The notes: generated from the sequence alone by a model not told the origin. Positions 17,331 to 27,231 are shown, counted from the first letter of the stretch. The stretch: DNA of 64,000 bases from Rhodobacter sp. (GCA_027484985.1 JAIXRW010000025.1:62001-126000); one strand, 5' to 3'. Numbers and translations: made by a program.

Positions 17331-18116
17331 ATGCCCGCCGATCTGAACCCCATCGACAAGGCCAAGTTCGTGGCCGCCAAGCGCGCGACCGAGTTCGTCG
17401 AGACCGGCATGAAGGTGGGGCTGGGCACGGGATCGACCGCCGCATGGATGGTGCGCTGTCTGGGCGAGCGCATCCGCGACGAGGGGCTGCGCGTGGTGGG
17501 GGTGCCGACATCGACCCGCACGGCCGAGCTTGCGCGGCAGGTGGGGGTGCCGATCACCAGTCTGGATGATGCCAAATGGCTGGACCTGACGATTGACGGC
17601 GCGGACGAGTTCGACCCCAACCTTGCGCTGATCAAGGGGGGCGGGGCGGCGCTGTTGCAGGAAAAGATCGTGGCGACGGCAAGTGACCAGATGATCGTGA
17701 TTGCGGATGCGGCCAAGGAAGTGGCGCAACTGGGTGCCTTTCCGCTGCCGGTCGAGGTTATTCCCTTTGGCTGGCAGACGACCAAGGCGCTGATCGAGGA
17801 AACGCTGGTCAGTCTGGATGTGCTGAACCGCGACTGTTCGCTGCGGATGAATGGCGCCAAGCCGTTGATGACGGATGAAAGCAATTACATCATCGACCTG
17901 CATCTGAAGCGGATCGGCAATCCGCGGCAATTGGCGCTGGTGCTGAACCAGATTCCGGGTGTGGTCGAGAACGGGCTGTTCATCGACATCTGCGACATCG
18001 TGGTGATCGGGCATGGCGACGGGCGGGTGACGGTGCGCGACATCAACAACGGGTCGGAATCGGACGATTTCGTCGAGTTCAAGCCCAGCGACAACATCTT
18101 TGCGGATATGGAATGA
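17331..18116 (+). CDS. rpiA: Ribose-5-phosphate isomerase A
   Basis: 261 residues, slightly longer than E. coli RpiA. Signature motifs: VGLGTGSTAAWMVRCLG (phosphate loop), LDLTIDGADEFDPNLALIKG (catalytic Asp residues) and KGGGAALLQEKIVATAS (catalytic Glu). It interconverts ribose-5-P and ribulose-5-P in the pentose phosphate pathway. AAGGAG precedes the ATG. The stop overlaps the gor start by 4 nt (ATGA), so the two are translationally coupled. Pairing with glutathione reductase links pentose phosphate flux (NADPH) with its consumer. Confidence 0.97.
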   Translation: MPADLNPIDKAKFVAAKRATEFVETGMKVGLGTGSTAAWMVRCLGERIRDEGLRVVGVPTSTRTAELARQVGVPITSLDDAKWLDLTIDGADEFDPNLALIKGGGAALLQEKIVATASDQMIVIADAAKEVAQLGAFPLPVEVIPFGWQTTKALIEETLVSLDVLNRDCSLRMNGAKPLMTDESNYIIDLHLKRIGNPRQLALVLNQIPGVVENGLFIDICDIVVIGHGDGRVTVRDINNGSESDDFVEFKPSDNIFADME

Positions 18117-19471
18117 GCTTCGATTACGATCTTTTCGTCATTGGTGGCGGGTCGGGCGGGGTTCGGGCGGCGCGCGTGGCCAGTGGCGACTGGGGGGCGC
18201 GGGTCGGGCTGGCTGAGGAAAGCCGCATGGGCGGCACCTGTGTGATCCGGGGCTGCGTGCCCAAGAAGCTGATGGTCTTTGCCAGCGGCTTTCCCGAAGC
18301 GATCGAGGATGCCCGCGCCTATGGCTGGGATGTGCAGGCGGGGCAGTTCGACTGGGGGCGGTTCCGCGCGTCTTTGGCGAAAGAATTGGACCGGCTGGAA
18401 GGGGCCTATCGCAACACGCTGAAGAATGCGGGTGTGGTGGTGCATGATGCCCGCGCGCGGGTGGTGGATGCGCATACGCTCGAGCTGGCGGACGGGACGC
18501 GGTTTTCTGCCAAGCATATCCTGATTGCCACGGGGGGATGGCCTTTCGTTCCCGATATTCCGGGGCGGGAACTGGCGATCACCTCGAACGAGATGTTCGA
18601 CCTGCCCGCGTTGCCCAAGCGGGCGCTGGTGGTGGGGGGCGGGTATATCGCATCCGAATTCGCCTGCATCTTGCACGGGCTGGGGGTGCAGGTTTCGCAA
18701 TATTACCGTGGCGCGCAGATCTTGCGCGGGTTCGATGACGAGGCGCGGGGGCATGTGGCCAATGCCATGCAGGCGCGGGGCATCGCGGTGCATTGCGGGA
18801 CCGATGTGATCGGGCTGGAGAAAAGCGCGGGCGGGATCGTTGCCGTGGCGACCGATGGCAGCGAGGCCGAGTTCGATCTGGTGCTGTATGCCACGGGGCG
18901 CAGGCCCAATGCGGCGGGCTTGGGCCTTGAGGCGTTGGGCGTGGCCTTCGGGCGGCAGGGCGAGATTGTGGTGGATGAGTGGTCGCAGACGGCGGTGCCG
19001 TCGATCTTTGCCGTGGGCGATGTGACCAACCGCGTGAACCTGACGCCGGTCGCCATTCGCGAGGGGCATGCCTTTGCCGATACGGTGTTTGGCGGGCGGG
19101 CGACGCGGTTTGACCATGACATGGTGCCTTCGGCGGTGTTCACGCAGCCCGAACTGGGTTCGGTGGGGCTGGGCGAGGAAGCGGCGCGGGCGCAGGAACC
19201 CATCGAGGTTTACGCAACCGCCTTTCGCCCGATGAAAAGCCTGTTTGCCGGACGGCAGGACCGCGTGATGATGAAGCTGGTGGTCAGTCAGGCCACGCGG
19301 CGGGTGCTTGGTTGTCATATCGTCGCACCCGAGGCGGGCGAGTTGATCCAGCTGGCGGCGATTGCGGTGCGGATGGGCGCCACGAAAGAGGATTTCGACC
19401 GCACGGTGGCGGTGCATCCGACCATGGCGGAAGAATTGGTGACGATGCGAAAGCCCGTGCGGCAGGCATGA
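18113..19471 (+). CDS. gor: Glutathione-disulfide reductase
   Basis: 452 residues. FAD-binding DLFVIGGGSGGVRAARVAS, redox-active disulfide MGGTCVIRGCVPKKLM, NADPH-binding LVVGGGYIASEFACILHGL, and the C-terminal HPTMAEELVTMR with the catalytic His-Glu pair. It reduces GSSG with NADPH in the cytoplasm. The GGTCVIRGC active site and overall length fit the Gor rather than lipoamide dehydrogenase branch. Coupled to rpiA by an ATGA overlap. Confidence 0.95.
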   Translation: MSFDYDLFVIGGGSGGVRAARVASGDWGARVGLAEESRMGGTCVIRGCVPKKLMVFASGFPEAIEDARAYGWDVQAGQFDWGRFRASLAKELDRLEGAYRNTLKNAGVVVHDARARVVDAHTLELADGTRFSAKHILIATGGWPFVPDIPGRELAITSNEMFDLPALPKRALVVGGGYIASEFACILHGLGVQVSQYYRGAQILRGFDDEARGHVANAMQARGIAVHCGTDVIGLEKSAGGIVAVATDGSEAEFDLVLYATGRRPNAAGLGLEALGVAFGRQGEIVVDEWSQTAVPSIFAVGDVTNRVNLTPVAIREGHAFADTVFGGRATRFDHDMVPSAVFTQPELGSVGLGEEAARAQEPIEVYATAFRPMKSLFAGRQDRVMMKLVVSQATRRVLGCHIVAPEAGELIQLAAIAVRMGATKEDFDRTVAVHPTMAEELVTMRKPVRQA

Positions 19472-19543
19472 CGCCACAGGCTTCTTGAATTTCGGGCGGG
19501 CATGACCAGTTTAATCCCGACGACAGAAAAAGGGTAAAGATCG

Positions 19544-20746
19544 ATGGCAGGTAGCGGAGGCCCCTGGGGCGGCGGTGGCGGCCCGGGTGACGACGATCGG
19601 AACGGGGACCGGAATGGCGGGCGCGGGGATGATCGCAGGAATGGCGGTCGCCGGCCCGAGGGCGGACCGCAGATACCCGAAATCGAAGACATCATGAAAA
19701 AGGGGCAGGAGCAGCTGCGCGTGCTGATGGGCGGGCGTGGCCGTGGCGGCTTTGGCGGTGGTGGCGGGCGCGGGCCTGTCGGCGGCGGGCCGCTGGTTTC
19801 GCGGCAGGGCGTGGCGCTGGGTGTGCTGGGTGCTGCGGTGCTTTGGGCGTTCATGTCGTTCTACACGGTCAAGCCCGAAGAACGGTCGGTCGAGCTGTTC
19901 CTTGGCAAGTTTTCGGGGATCGGAGAGTCGGGGCTGAACTTTGCGCCCTGGCCTTTCGTGACGGCCGAAATCGTGCAGGTCACGGGCGAGCGGCAGACGG
20001 AAGTGGGCACGGGGGCGGCGGATGCCCAAGCGTCGGGGCTGATGCTGACGCGGGACCAGAATATCGTCGATATCGGGTTTCAGGTGGTGTGGAACATTTC
20101 GGACCCCTCGGCCTATCTGTTCAACCTTGCCGATCCGGATGACACGATCAGGGCGGTGTCGGAATCGGCCATGCGCGATATCATCGCGCGGTCGGAACTG
20201 TCGCCCATTCTGAACCGCGACCGCGGCGCGATTGCCGCCGATCTGCGGCAGGCGGTGCAAAAGACGCTAGACAGCTATGACGCGGGCATCAACGTGATCC
20301 GCGTGAACTTGCAGCAAGCGGCCCCGCCGGGCGAGGTGATCGACGCCTTCCGCGCCGTGCAGGCGGCCCAGCAGGAACGCGACCGGCTGGAGAAAGAGGC
20401 CGATGCCTATGCCAACAAGGTGACGGCGGGCGCGCGCGGCGAGGCGGCGCGGCTGGTCGAAAACTCGGAAGCTTACCGCGCCGAGGTGGTGAACAACGCG
20501 CAGGGTGAGGCGAGCCGGTTCACGTCGGTCTATGACGAATATGTCAAGGCGCCCGAGGTGACGCGCAAGCGCATGTATCTGGAAACGATGGAAAAGGTGC
20601 TGGGCGGCATGAACAAGGTGATCCTTGACGGGGTCGGTTCGGGCGAGGCGGGCGGAAATGGCGTGGTGCCCTTCCTGCCGTTGAACGAATTGAACCGTCC
20701 GGCGGGCCCGCCCGCTGCGGCTGTGAACAGCACGGGGAGCAACTGA
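19544..20746 (+). CDS. hflK: FtsH protease modulator subunit HflK
   Basis: 400 residues. A long Gly/Asp/Arg-rich cytoplasmic N-terminus precedes one transmembrane helix (about residues 88-106) and an SPFH/prohibitin domain (YTVKPEERSVELFLGKFSGI; AMRDIIARSELSPILNRDRG). The C-terminal coiled coil has YRAEVVNNAQGEASRF. HflK and HflC form a large periplasm-facing assembly that modulates FtsH at the inner membrane. The hflC ATG overlaps its stop by one base. The 72-bp upstream gap contains CTTGAA at about 19484 but no convincing -10. Confidence 0.95.
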   Translation: MAGSGGPWGGGGGPGDDDRNGDRNGGRGDDRRNGGRRPEGGPQIPEIEDIMKKGQEQLRVLMGGRGRGGFGGGGGRGPVGGGPLVSRQGVALGVLGAAVLWAFMSFYTVKPEERSVELFLGKFSGIGESGLNFAPWPFVTAEIVQVTGERQTEVGTGAADAQASGLMLTRDQNIVDIGFQVVWNISDPSAYLFNLADPDDTIRAVSESAMRDIIARSELSPILNRDRGAIAADLRQAVQKTLDSYDAGINVIRVNLQQAAPPGEVIDAFRAVQAAQQERDRLEKEADAYANKVTAGARGEAARLVENSEAYRAEVVNNAQGEASRFTSVYDEYVKAPEVTRKRMYLETMEKVLGGMNKVILDGVGSGEAGGNGVVPFLPLNELNRPAGPPAAAVNSTGSN

Positions 20747-21645
20747 TGAAAGCTGCATTCATTCTTCCGGGGGTGGCGATTGTCGCGGCCTTGGCGCTGT
20801 CGTCGGTGTTTATCGTGGACGAGCGCGAAAAGGTGCTGGTGCTGCAATTCGGGCAGGTCAAGCAGGTGCGGGACGAACCGGGCGTGGGGTTCAAGCTGCC
20901 GCTCATTCAGGACGTGGTGCGCTATGACGACCGCATCCTTTCCCTGCCGACGCGGCCCATCGAAGTGACGATGAGCGATGACCGCCGCCTGGTGGTTGAT
21001 GCCTTTGCCCGCTGGCGGGTGACCGACCCCGTGCGCTTCCGCGAAGCGGTGGGGCCGAATGGCGTGGCGCAGGCGATGAGCCGGCTTGAGGGTATTCTGA
21101 ACGACGCGATCCCGCAGGTTCTGGGTTCGGTCGATTCGGGGCGCGTGCTGTCGGAGGACCGCAATTCGCTGATGAACCAGATCCGCGATATCGCGCGGCG
21201 CGAGGGGGCCTCGCTCGGGATCGATGTGGTCGATGTGCGGCTGACGCGCACCGACCTGCCCGAACAGAACCTTGAGGCGACCTTTGCCCGTATGCGGGCC
21301 GAGCGCGAACGCGAGGCGGCGGACGAGATCGCGCGCGGCGGCGAAGCGGCGAGCCGTGTGCGGGCGGCGGCGGACCGGACGGTGGTCGAGCTGACCTCGG
21401 ACGCGCGGCGGCAGGCGGAAGTCGTGCGCGGCGAGGCGGATGCCGAAAGGAACCGTATCTATGCCGAGGCTTTCGGAAAAGACCCCGAATTCTTTGCCTT
21501 TACCCGGTCGCTGACCAGCTATGAGCGGGCCTTGCAGGCAAGCAATTCGTCGATCGTGATGAGCCCGGATAGCGAGTTCTTCGATTATCTGCGGTCTGAC
21601 AAGGGGCGCGTTTTGCCCCCCGCAGACGCGGCGCAAGGGCAATGA
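20746..21645 (+). CDS. hflC: FtsH protease modulator subunit HflC
   Basis: 299 residues. An N-terminal membrane anchor (VAIVAALALSSVFIVDEREK) is followed by an SPFH domain with the HflC-typical VLQFGQVKQVRDEPGVGFKL and a helical C-terminus (AEAFGKDPEFFAFTRSLTSY). Partner of HflK in the FtsH regulatory complex. TGATG junction with hflK upstream and 4-nt overlap with the DUF2065 gene downstream show a tight operon. Confidence 0.96.
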   Translation: MKAAFILPGVAIVAALALSSVFIVDEREKVLVLQFGQVKQVRDEPGVGFKLPLIQDVVRYDDRILSLPTRPIEVTMSDDRRLVVDAFARWRVTDPVRFREAVGPNGVAQAMSRLEGILNDAIPQVLGSVDSGRVLSEDRNSLMNQIRDIARREGASLGIDVVDVRLTRTDLPEQNLEATFARMRAEREREAADEIARGGEAASRVRAAADRTVVELTSDARRQAEVVRGEADAERNRIYAEAFGKDPEFFAFTRSLTSYERALQASNSSIVMSPDSEFFDYLRSDKGRVLPPADAAQGQ

Positions 21646-21833
21646 ACACGGTTCTGCACGGTTTGGGGATCGTGCTTGCGGTAGAGGGGCTGGCCATCGC
21701 GCTGGCCCCTTTGCGACTGGAACAGGCGTTGCAGGCGCTGGCCGGGCTGTCGCGCGACGGGCGGCGGGCGCTGGGGCTGGCGGTGCTGGCGGCCGGGGTG
21801 GCGGTGATCTGGGCCGCGGGGCGGATGGGCTAA
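21642..21833 (+). CDS. DUF2065 (YjeT-like) small membrane protein
   Basis: 63 residues with two hydrophobic helices and a short loop, LEQALQALAGLSRDGRRALG, matching the DUF2065 family that usually follows hflC. Its function is unknown; the conserved position suggests a link to the HflKC-FtsH complex. The ATG overlaps the hflC stop. Confidence 0.82.
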   Translation: MNTVLHGLGIVLAVEGLAIALAPLRLEQALQALAGLSRDGRRALGLAVLAAGVAVIWAAGRMG

Positions 21834-21993
21834 GCCTGCGCGGTTGTAACAATCGGCGCAAAACCATCACAGGGCTTTGACGGGGCGCGATTGGGTTTGC
21901 ATTGCCTTTGCCGGTGCAAGGCGGATGATCAGGGCCATGCAGGACGCCGCCACGTTCGGTTCGCGGCGTCATCGAAACGAGAAGGAGTTCGAG

Positions 21994-23496
21994 GTGCAGT
22001 CTCTGGCCAAATCAAGTTTCCACGGGGCACAGGGTGCCCGCGCCCTGACGCAGGGCCTGTCGCGCGTTGCGCTTGCGGCGGCCTTGGGGCTTTCGCTCGG
22101 CCTTGGGCAGGTCGGGCCGGCAGCGGCGCGGGGGGCGCCGGAAAGCTTTGCCGATCTTGCCGAGCAGATCAGCCCCTCGGTGGTGAACATCACCACCATG
22201 TCCACGGTCGCGGCCCCCGCCGAGGACGGGCCGATGGTGCCCGAAGGATCGCCCTTCGAGGACTTTTTCAAGGAATTCCAGGACCGCAATGGCGGTGGTG
22301 GTGCGCCGGAACCGCGCCGTTCCGAGGCGCTGGGGTCGGGTTTCGTGATTTCCGAGGACGGCTATATCGTCACCAACAACCATGTGATCGAAGGGGCTGA
22401 CGACATCTCGATCGAGTTCTTTTCGGGCGAGAAGCTAAAGGCCGAGCTGGTGGGCACCGACCCCAAGACCGATATCGCGCTGCTGAAGGTCAAGGCCGAC
22501 AAGCCGCTGCCTTTCGTGCAGTTCGGCAACAGCGACCTTATGCGCGTGGGCGATTGGGTCGTGGCGATGGGCAACCCGCTGGGGCAGGGTTTCTCGGTTT
22601 CGGCAGGGATCGTGTCGGCGCGCAACCGCGAGCTTTCGGGGACCTATGACGATTACATCCAGACCGATGCGGCGATCAACCGTGGCAATTCGGGCGGGCC
22701 GTTGTTCAACATGGACGGGCAGGTGATCGGGGTGAACACCGCGATCCTGTCGCCCAATGGCGGGTCGATCGGGATCGGGTTTTCGATGGCGTCGAATGTG
22801 GTGGATAAGGTGGTGGCGCAGCTCAAGCAATTCGGGGAAACCCGGCGCGGCTGGCTGGGCGTGCGGATCCAGGACGTGACGCCCGACGTGGCCGAGGCCA
22901 TGGGGCTGGCGGCATCGAAAGGGGCCCTGGTCACGGATGTGCCCGATGGTCCGGCCAAGGACGCGGGGCTGAAGGCGGGGGATGTGATCACCACCTTCGA
23001 CGGCAAGGAGATCGGCACGGTGCGTGACCTGACGCGGCAGGTGGCCGACAGCCCCGTAGGGTCGGCAGTGCCGGTGGTGGTGATGCGCGACGGCAAGACC
23101 GAGACGCTGTCGGTCACGCTGGGCCGCCGCGAAGAGGCCGAGAAGGAAGAAACCGTGCCCGCCGCCGCGCAAAAGCCCGCAGCGCCCGAACAGGCCGAAG
23201 TGCTGGGCCTGACGCTTGAGCCGGTGACGCAGGACATGATCGACCAGTTGAACCTGCCTGCCGGGACCGAAGGGTTGATCGTGGCCAAGGTGGACGAGGA
23301 GTCGGAAGCCTTTACCAAGGGGTTGCGGCAGGGCGATGTGATCACCGAAGCCGGACAGCAAAAGGTGACGCGGCTGGAAGACCTGCAAGACCGGCTAAAG
23401 GAAGCCAAGGATGCGGGGCGCAAGTCGCTGCTGTTGCTGGTGCGGCGTGGCGGTGATCCGCGCTTTGTGGCGCTGGCCGTGGACGAGACGAAATAA
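21994..23496 (+). CDS. degP: Do-family periplasmic serine protease (DegP/MucD type)
   Basis: 500 residues from GTG 21994, with AGGAG 6 nt upstream; the track start at 21877 adds a poor 39-residue extension. A signal peptide ends at about GPAAARGAPE. The trypsin-like domain has the triad His (IVTNNHVIEGADD), Asp (TDPKTDIALLKVK) and Ser (INRGNSGGPLFNMDG). Two PDZ domains follow (VRIQDVTPDVAEAMGL and EQAEVLGLTLEPVTQDM onward). It degrades or refolds damaged envelope proteins. It lies after hflK-hflC-DUF2065 across a 160-bp gap that probably holds its own promoter. A terminator follows. Confidence 0.96.
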   Translation: MQSLAKSSFHGAQGARALTQGLSRVALAAALGLSLGLGQVGPAAARGAPESFADLAEQISPSVVNITTMSTVAAPAEDGPMVPEGSPFEDFFKEFQDRNGGGGAPEPRRSEALGSGFVISEDGYIVTNNHVIEGADDISIEFFSGEKLKAELVGTDPKTDIALLKVKADKPLPFVQFGNSDLMRVGDWVVAMGNPLGQGFSVSAGIVSARNRELSGTYDDYIQTDAAINRGNSGGPLFNMDGQVIGVNTAILSPNGGSIGIGFSMASNVVDKVVAQLKQFGETRRGWLGVRIQDVTPDVAEAMGLAASKGALVTDVPDGPAKDAGLKAGDVITTFDGKEIGTVRDLTRQVADSPVGSAVPVVVMRDGKTETLSVTLGRREEAEKEETVPAAAQKPAAPEQAEVLGLTLEPVTQDMIDQLNLPAGTEGLIVAKVDEESEAFTKGLRQGDVITEAGQQKVTRLEDLQDRLKEAKDAGRKSLLLLVRRGGDPRFVALAVDETK

Positions 23497-23516
23497 GGCT
23501 TGGGCATTAATCAAAC

Positions 23517-23545
23517 GGGGCGGCGGGGAAACCTGCCGCCCCTTT
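23517..23545 (+). terminator. Intrinsic terminator after degP
   Basis: GGGGCGGC...GCCGCCCC, an 8-bp perfect outer stem extended by GGG/CCT across a GAAA-type loop, followed by TTT. It begins 20 bp after the degP stop codon. Confidence 0.75.
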
Positions 23546-23595
23546 GCCATGCGCTTCCGTCAGACGGGCGCGCAGGGTGCGGATGGGGGAAAGAC

Positions 23596-23660
23596 GAGTA
23601 TTTGGGCAAAGGTGAAGGGGATCGGTCATGCCTTTCACCTTTGCCCAAATACTCCGGGGG
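23596..23660. repeat. Inverted pair of AGTATTTGGGCAAAGGTGAAG elements forming a long hairpin
   Basis: AGTATTTGGGCAAAGGTGAA at 23597-23616 is perfectly complementary to TTCACCTTTGCCCAAATACT at 23634-23653, a 20-bp stem with a 17-nt loop. The two arms are the same dispersed element in opposite orientation. It sits between convergent degP and the HD-domain gene, 50 bp past the degP terminator. G/C-rich sequence follows to 23731, with a CGGCCCTTGGGCCG palindrome. Confidence 0.85.
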
Positions 23661-23731
23661 AATCGGCCCTTGGGCCGATGGGGGCTGGCCCCCCCCTTTG
23701 TTGCCGGTGCGGGATGGTTCCGGCAAAAATC

Positions 23732-24373
23732 CTAGCCGATTTCGGACAGAAGCCGCGTGCGGAAGCTTTCCATCCATTCCAGCCGTTCGGCCGCCATGGC
23801 GCGGCCGGTGGCGGTTTGCATCCTGTCTGCGATGCGGACGAGTTTGACCTGGATATGGTCGAGCGCGAAGCGGCGGTCGTCGAGCGGGCGGCCGAGCGCC
23901 ATGGGATCGGCGGCATCGAACAGGCTGCCGCCCATCTGGCCCGCGATCAGGAACATCCGCGCGATGCCGATGGCGCCGAGGGCTTCGAGCCGGTCGGCAT
24001 CTTGCAGGATGCGGGCTTCGGGGGTTTCGGGGGCGATGCCTGCGGAAAAGCTGTGGGCAAGGATGGCGTGGTGCAGGGCGGGCCGTTTTTCGGGCGGATA
24101 GCCCATCGCGGCCAGTTCTGCGATGGCCAGATCGGCGCTGCGGCGCGAGGCTTGGGCGCGGTCGGGCGCATCTTTCGGCAGGTTCACGGCATCGTGGAAA
24201 TAGGCGGCGGGGCCAAGGATGGCCGGATCGGCGGGTTCGTCCATCGCGATCAGGCGGCAGGATTTCCAGACGCGGTCAAGATGGCCCAGATCATGCGCGC
24301 CATCGGTGGCATCGGCCCAAAGGGCTGCGATGCGGGCGCGGGCGCGGGCGGTCCAGTCGGGCGCGGCGGTCAT
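23732..24373 (-). CDS. HD-domain phosphohydrolase
   Basis: 213 residues with the HD-superfamily metal ligands in order: His in GAHDLGHLDRVWKSC, His-Asp in AAYFHDAVNLPKD, His in ALHHAILAHSFSAG and Asp in RILQDADRLEALGAIGIAR. These enzymes cleave phosphomonoesters or phosphodiesters, including nucleotides; the substrate is not evident. The LQDADRLEALGAIG motif resembles YedJ/YpgQ-like small HD hydrolases. The ATG overlaps the stop of the upstream lipoprotein gene by 4 nt (ATGA). Confidence 0.85.
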   Translation of the reverse strand: MTAAPDWTARARARIAALWADATDGAHDLGHLDRVWKSCRLIAMDEPADPAILGPAAYFHDAVNLPKDAPDRAQASRRSADLAIAELAAMGYPPEKRPALHHAILAHSFSAGIAPETPEARILQDADRLEALGAIGIARMFLIAGQMGGSLFDAADPMALGRPLDDRRFALDHIQVKLVRIADRMQTATGRAMAAERLEWMESFRTRLLSEIG

Positions 24374-24909
24374 AGCGCGGAAAGGTCGGTTGCGACGAGG
24401 CCGAGGTCGCGGGCCGCGCCGAGGGAAAGCTGGCGGCTGTCAAGGCCGCGTTCGGTCTGGTAGCGGCGCAGGGCATCGGTGGTGGCGGCGTCCATCTGGC
24501 CGGTGAGCGGGGCGAGGAAATAGCCACGCGCCTTGAGCGCCCGTTGCAGGCTGGCGATGAAGTCGGGGGTCATCTCGGCCGGGCAGGGGGCGCGGAACCA
24601 TACGGTTTCGCGGTCGCGCACCATGCGGGTGGCGGTTTTGGTGCGGTAGGTGGCGGGGTTGACAAGGGTGCCGTCGGGGCTGCGGGTTTCGGGGGTGATC
24701 TGCACCTGTTCGGTGACGGTTTCGATCACGGCGGGGCTGGAATCTTGCGCCCAGCAGGCGCCTTCGGGGCCCTTTGGCGGTTCATCGCCCCGGCTGCGGA
24801 GGATTTCGGCGCCTAGATCGGCCTGTGCGGGCACGGCGGGCAGCGGGACCGACGGGGTGCAGGCGGCCAGAAGCAATGCTGTGGCAAGCCATGCGTGTTG
24901 TGCGGTCAT
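24370..24909 (-). CDS. Lipoprotein with C-terminal peptidoglycan-binding domain
   Basis: 179 residues. The N-terminus ends in the lipobox LLLAAC (Cys17), so it is probably lipidated. A middle region with two cysteines and repeated Thr/Val (IETVTEQVQITPETRSPDGT) leads to a C-terminal PG_binding_1 fold: DFIASLQRALKARGYFLAP then MDAATTDALRRYQTERGL. It likely sits in the envelope bound to peptidoglycan. It is the first gene of a pair with the HD hydrolase. Confidence 0.8.
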   Translation of the reverse strand: MTAQHAWLATALLLAACTPSVPLPAVPAQADLGAEILRSRGDEPPKGPEGACWAQDSSPAVIETVTEQVQITPETRSPDGTLVNPATYRTKTATRMVRDRETVWFRAPCPAEMTPDFIASLQRALKARGYFLAPLTGQMDAATTDALRRYQTERGLDSRQLSLGAARDLGLVATDLSAL

Positions 24910-24992
24910 CTGCGATCCCTGCCTGTCTTGCCCTTTGGCGGGCTTGGGGCCGAGGATAGCCGCAAGTGGCGGCTTTCGCCAGAGCGGGGCGT

Positions 24993-25427
24993 TCAGGGCT
25001 GGTCGCCCGCCCGCGTGCCGTCATGGCGGAAGTCGGGGCGCAGGAGGGCGTCGAGCATGTGCGAGATATCCTCGATCCGTTCGGCGACGATATGGACCAC
25101 CCCTGCCTCGCGCTGCAAACGTCCGGTGACGCGCAGCATGCGGCCGGCGATGACGGCGCGGCGGTTGGCTTCGTAAAGCTTGGCCCAGACCACCACGTTG
25201 CAGGTGCCGGTTTCATCTTCGAGCGTAAGGAAGATCACGCCCTTGGCGGTGCCGGGGCGCTGGCGGACAAGGACAAGCCCCGCCACGCAGACCCGCGCGC
25301 CCACGGGCGGTTCATCCAGCCGTTCGGCCACAAGGGCGGCGGGCGGGCGCGGCCATGTGCCGGGCGGCGGCGTGGGCGTGGACCAGATTTCGGTGACGCT
25401 GCGGAAGCGGGGGGCGATGTCGGGCAT
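24993..25427 (-). CDS. Stand-alone OB-fold protein related to the DnaE2 C-terminal domain, SOS-controlled
   Basis: 144 residues from ATG 25427. Residues of about 45-125 match the OB-fold (tRNA_anti) domain at the C-terminus of the error-prone polymerase DnaE2: GLVLVRQRPGTAKGVIFLTL, then DETGTCNVVVWAKLYEANRR and GVVHIVAERIEDIS. No polymerase, PHP or helix-hairpin-helix domain is present. A perfect LexA box lies 3 nt upstream, so this start is supported and the longer track ORF (to 25676) is not. The N-terminal 45 residues (SVTEIWSTPTPPPGTW) are Pro-rich and not recognisable. It may be a remnant of a deleted imuA-imuB-dnaE2 cassette or a small ssDNA-binding SOS protein. Confidence 0.75.
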   Translation of the reverse strand: MPDIAPRFRSVTEIWSTPTPPPGTWPRPPAALVAERLDEPPVGARVCVAGLVLVRQRPGTAKGVIFLTLEDETGTCNVVVWAKLYEANRRAVIAGRMLRVTGRLQREAGVVHIVAERIEDISHMLDALLRPDFRHDGTRAGDQP

Positions 25428-25429
25428 GG

Positions 25430-25444
25430 GAACGAATGTAGAAC
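25430..25444 (-). promoter_or_regulatory. LexA (SOS) box, GTTC-N7-GTTC
   Basis: On the minus strand GTTCTACATTCGTTC is an exact match to the alphaproteobacterial LexA consensus GTTC-N7-GTTC. TTGCGC, a 16-nt spacer and TACATT place a possible -10 inside the box and the transcription start near the ATG at 25427, suggesting a leaderless, LexA-repressed mRNA. Confidence 0.82.
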
Positions 25445-25531
25445 ATTTGCGGCGCAGCGCAAGTTTTTCCGACATGGGGGAAGGGTGCGGCAAGCTGCCC
25501 GTCAGGAGCCTGCGGCTTTCCTGCGCCATAA

Positions 25532-26646
<1,115 letters not shown>

Positions 26647-26781
26647 CTGGTCACCTGTTCTACCGGGGGCTGCCGATAGAGACAGGAATCACCCGCAAAG
26701 GTGGCGGGATTGGGGCGGTGCCGTATCAATCTTGCGTTGAATGGTTAACGGATTGCGGCAATCGGGGGGCAGTTCGCGGGG

Positions 26782-27231
26782 CTAGTTCGTGCGGCGGGCG
26801 GGCAGAAAGGGCAGCGGGGCCACGGGCACGCCGTCATCCAGCAGCTTCCGCGCTTCGTCGATGCGGGCTTCGCCATAGATGGCGCGTTCGGGGGCTTGGC
26901 CTTCGTGGATGCGGCGGGCTTCGGTCACGAAATCGAGCCCGACATATTCGGAATTTTCTTCGACCTTGCGGCGCAGTTCGGCGATGGCCCGCTCCACATC
27001 GGAGGCCGGTGCGGCAAGGTCGGGGCGGGGTGGTTGCAGCGCGGGCGGCGGGGTGGCCGCATCGCGGGCGGGGCGCACGCTGGGGGCCATGAGCGATTTC
27101 TCGACCCCGGTATCGCCGCAGACGGGGCAGGCGACATGGCCCGCCGCCGACAGGCTATCGAAGGCGGCACCGGACTGGAACCAGCTGTCGAAGGCATGGT
27201 CGGCGCGGCATTTGAGCGAGAAACGGATCAT
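26782..27231 (-). CDS. DUF1178 protein
   Basis: 149 residues from ATG 27231, chosen because DUF1178 starts MIRFSLKCRADHAFDSWFQS. A CxxC pair (HVACPVCGDTGVEKSLMAP) probably binds zinc. A variable Pro-rich linker leads to the conserved NSEYVGLDFVTEARRIHEG. The family is widespread in alpha- and betaproteobacteria, with unknown function. The downstream Hint gene is on the same strand after a 135-bp gap; the upstream Nudix gene is 57 bp away. Confidence 0.88.
   Translation of the reverse strand: MIRFSLKCRADHAFDSWFQSGAAFDSLSAAGHVACPVCGDTGVEKSLMAPSVRPARDAATPPPALQPPRPDLAAPASDVERAIAELRRKVEENSEYVGLDFVTEARRIHEGQAPERAIYGEARIDEARKLLDDGVPVAPLPFLPARRTN

Noticed and set aside
23596-23660. Repeat pair considered as a CRISPR start
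   Set aside because: Only two copies, in inverted not direct orientation, and no cas genes in the window.
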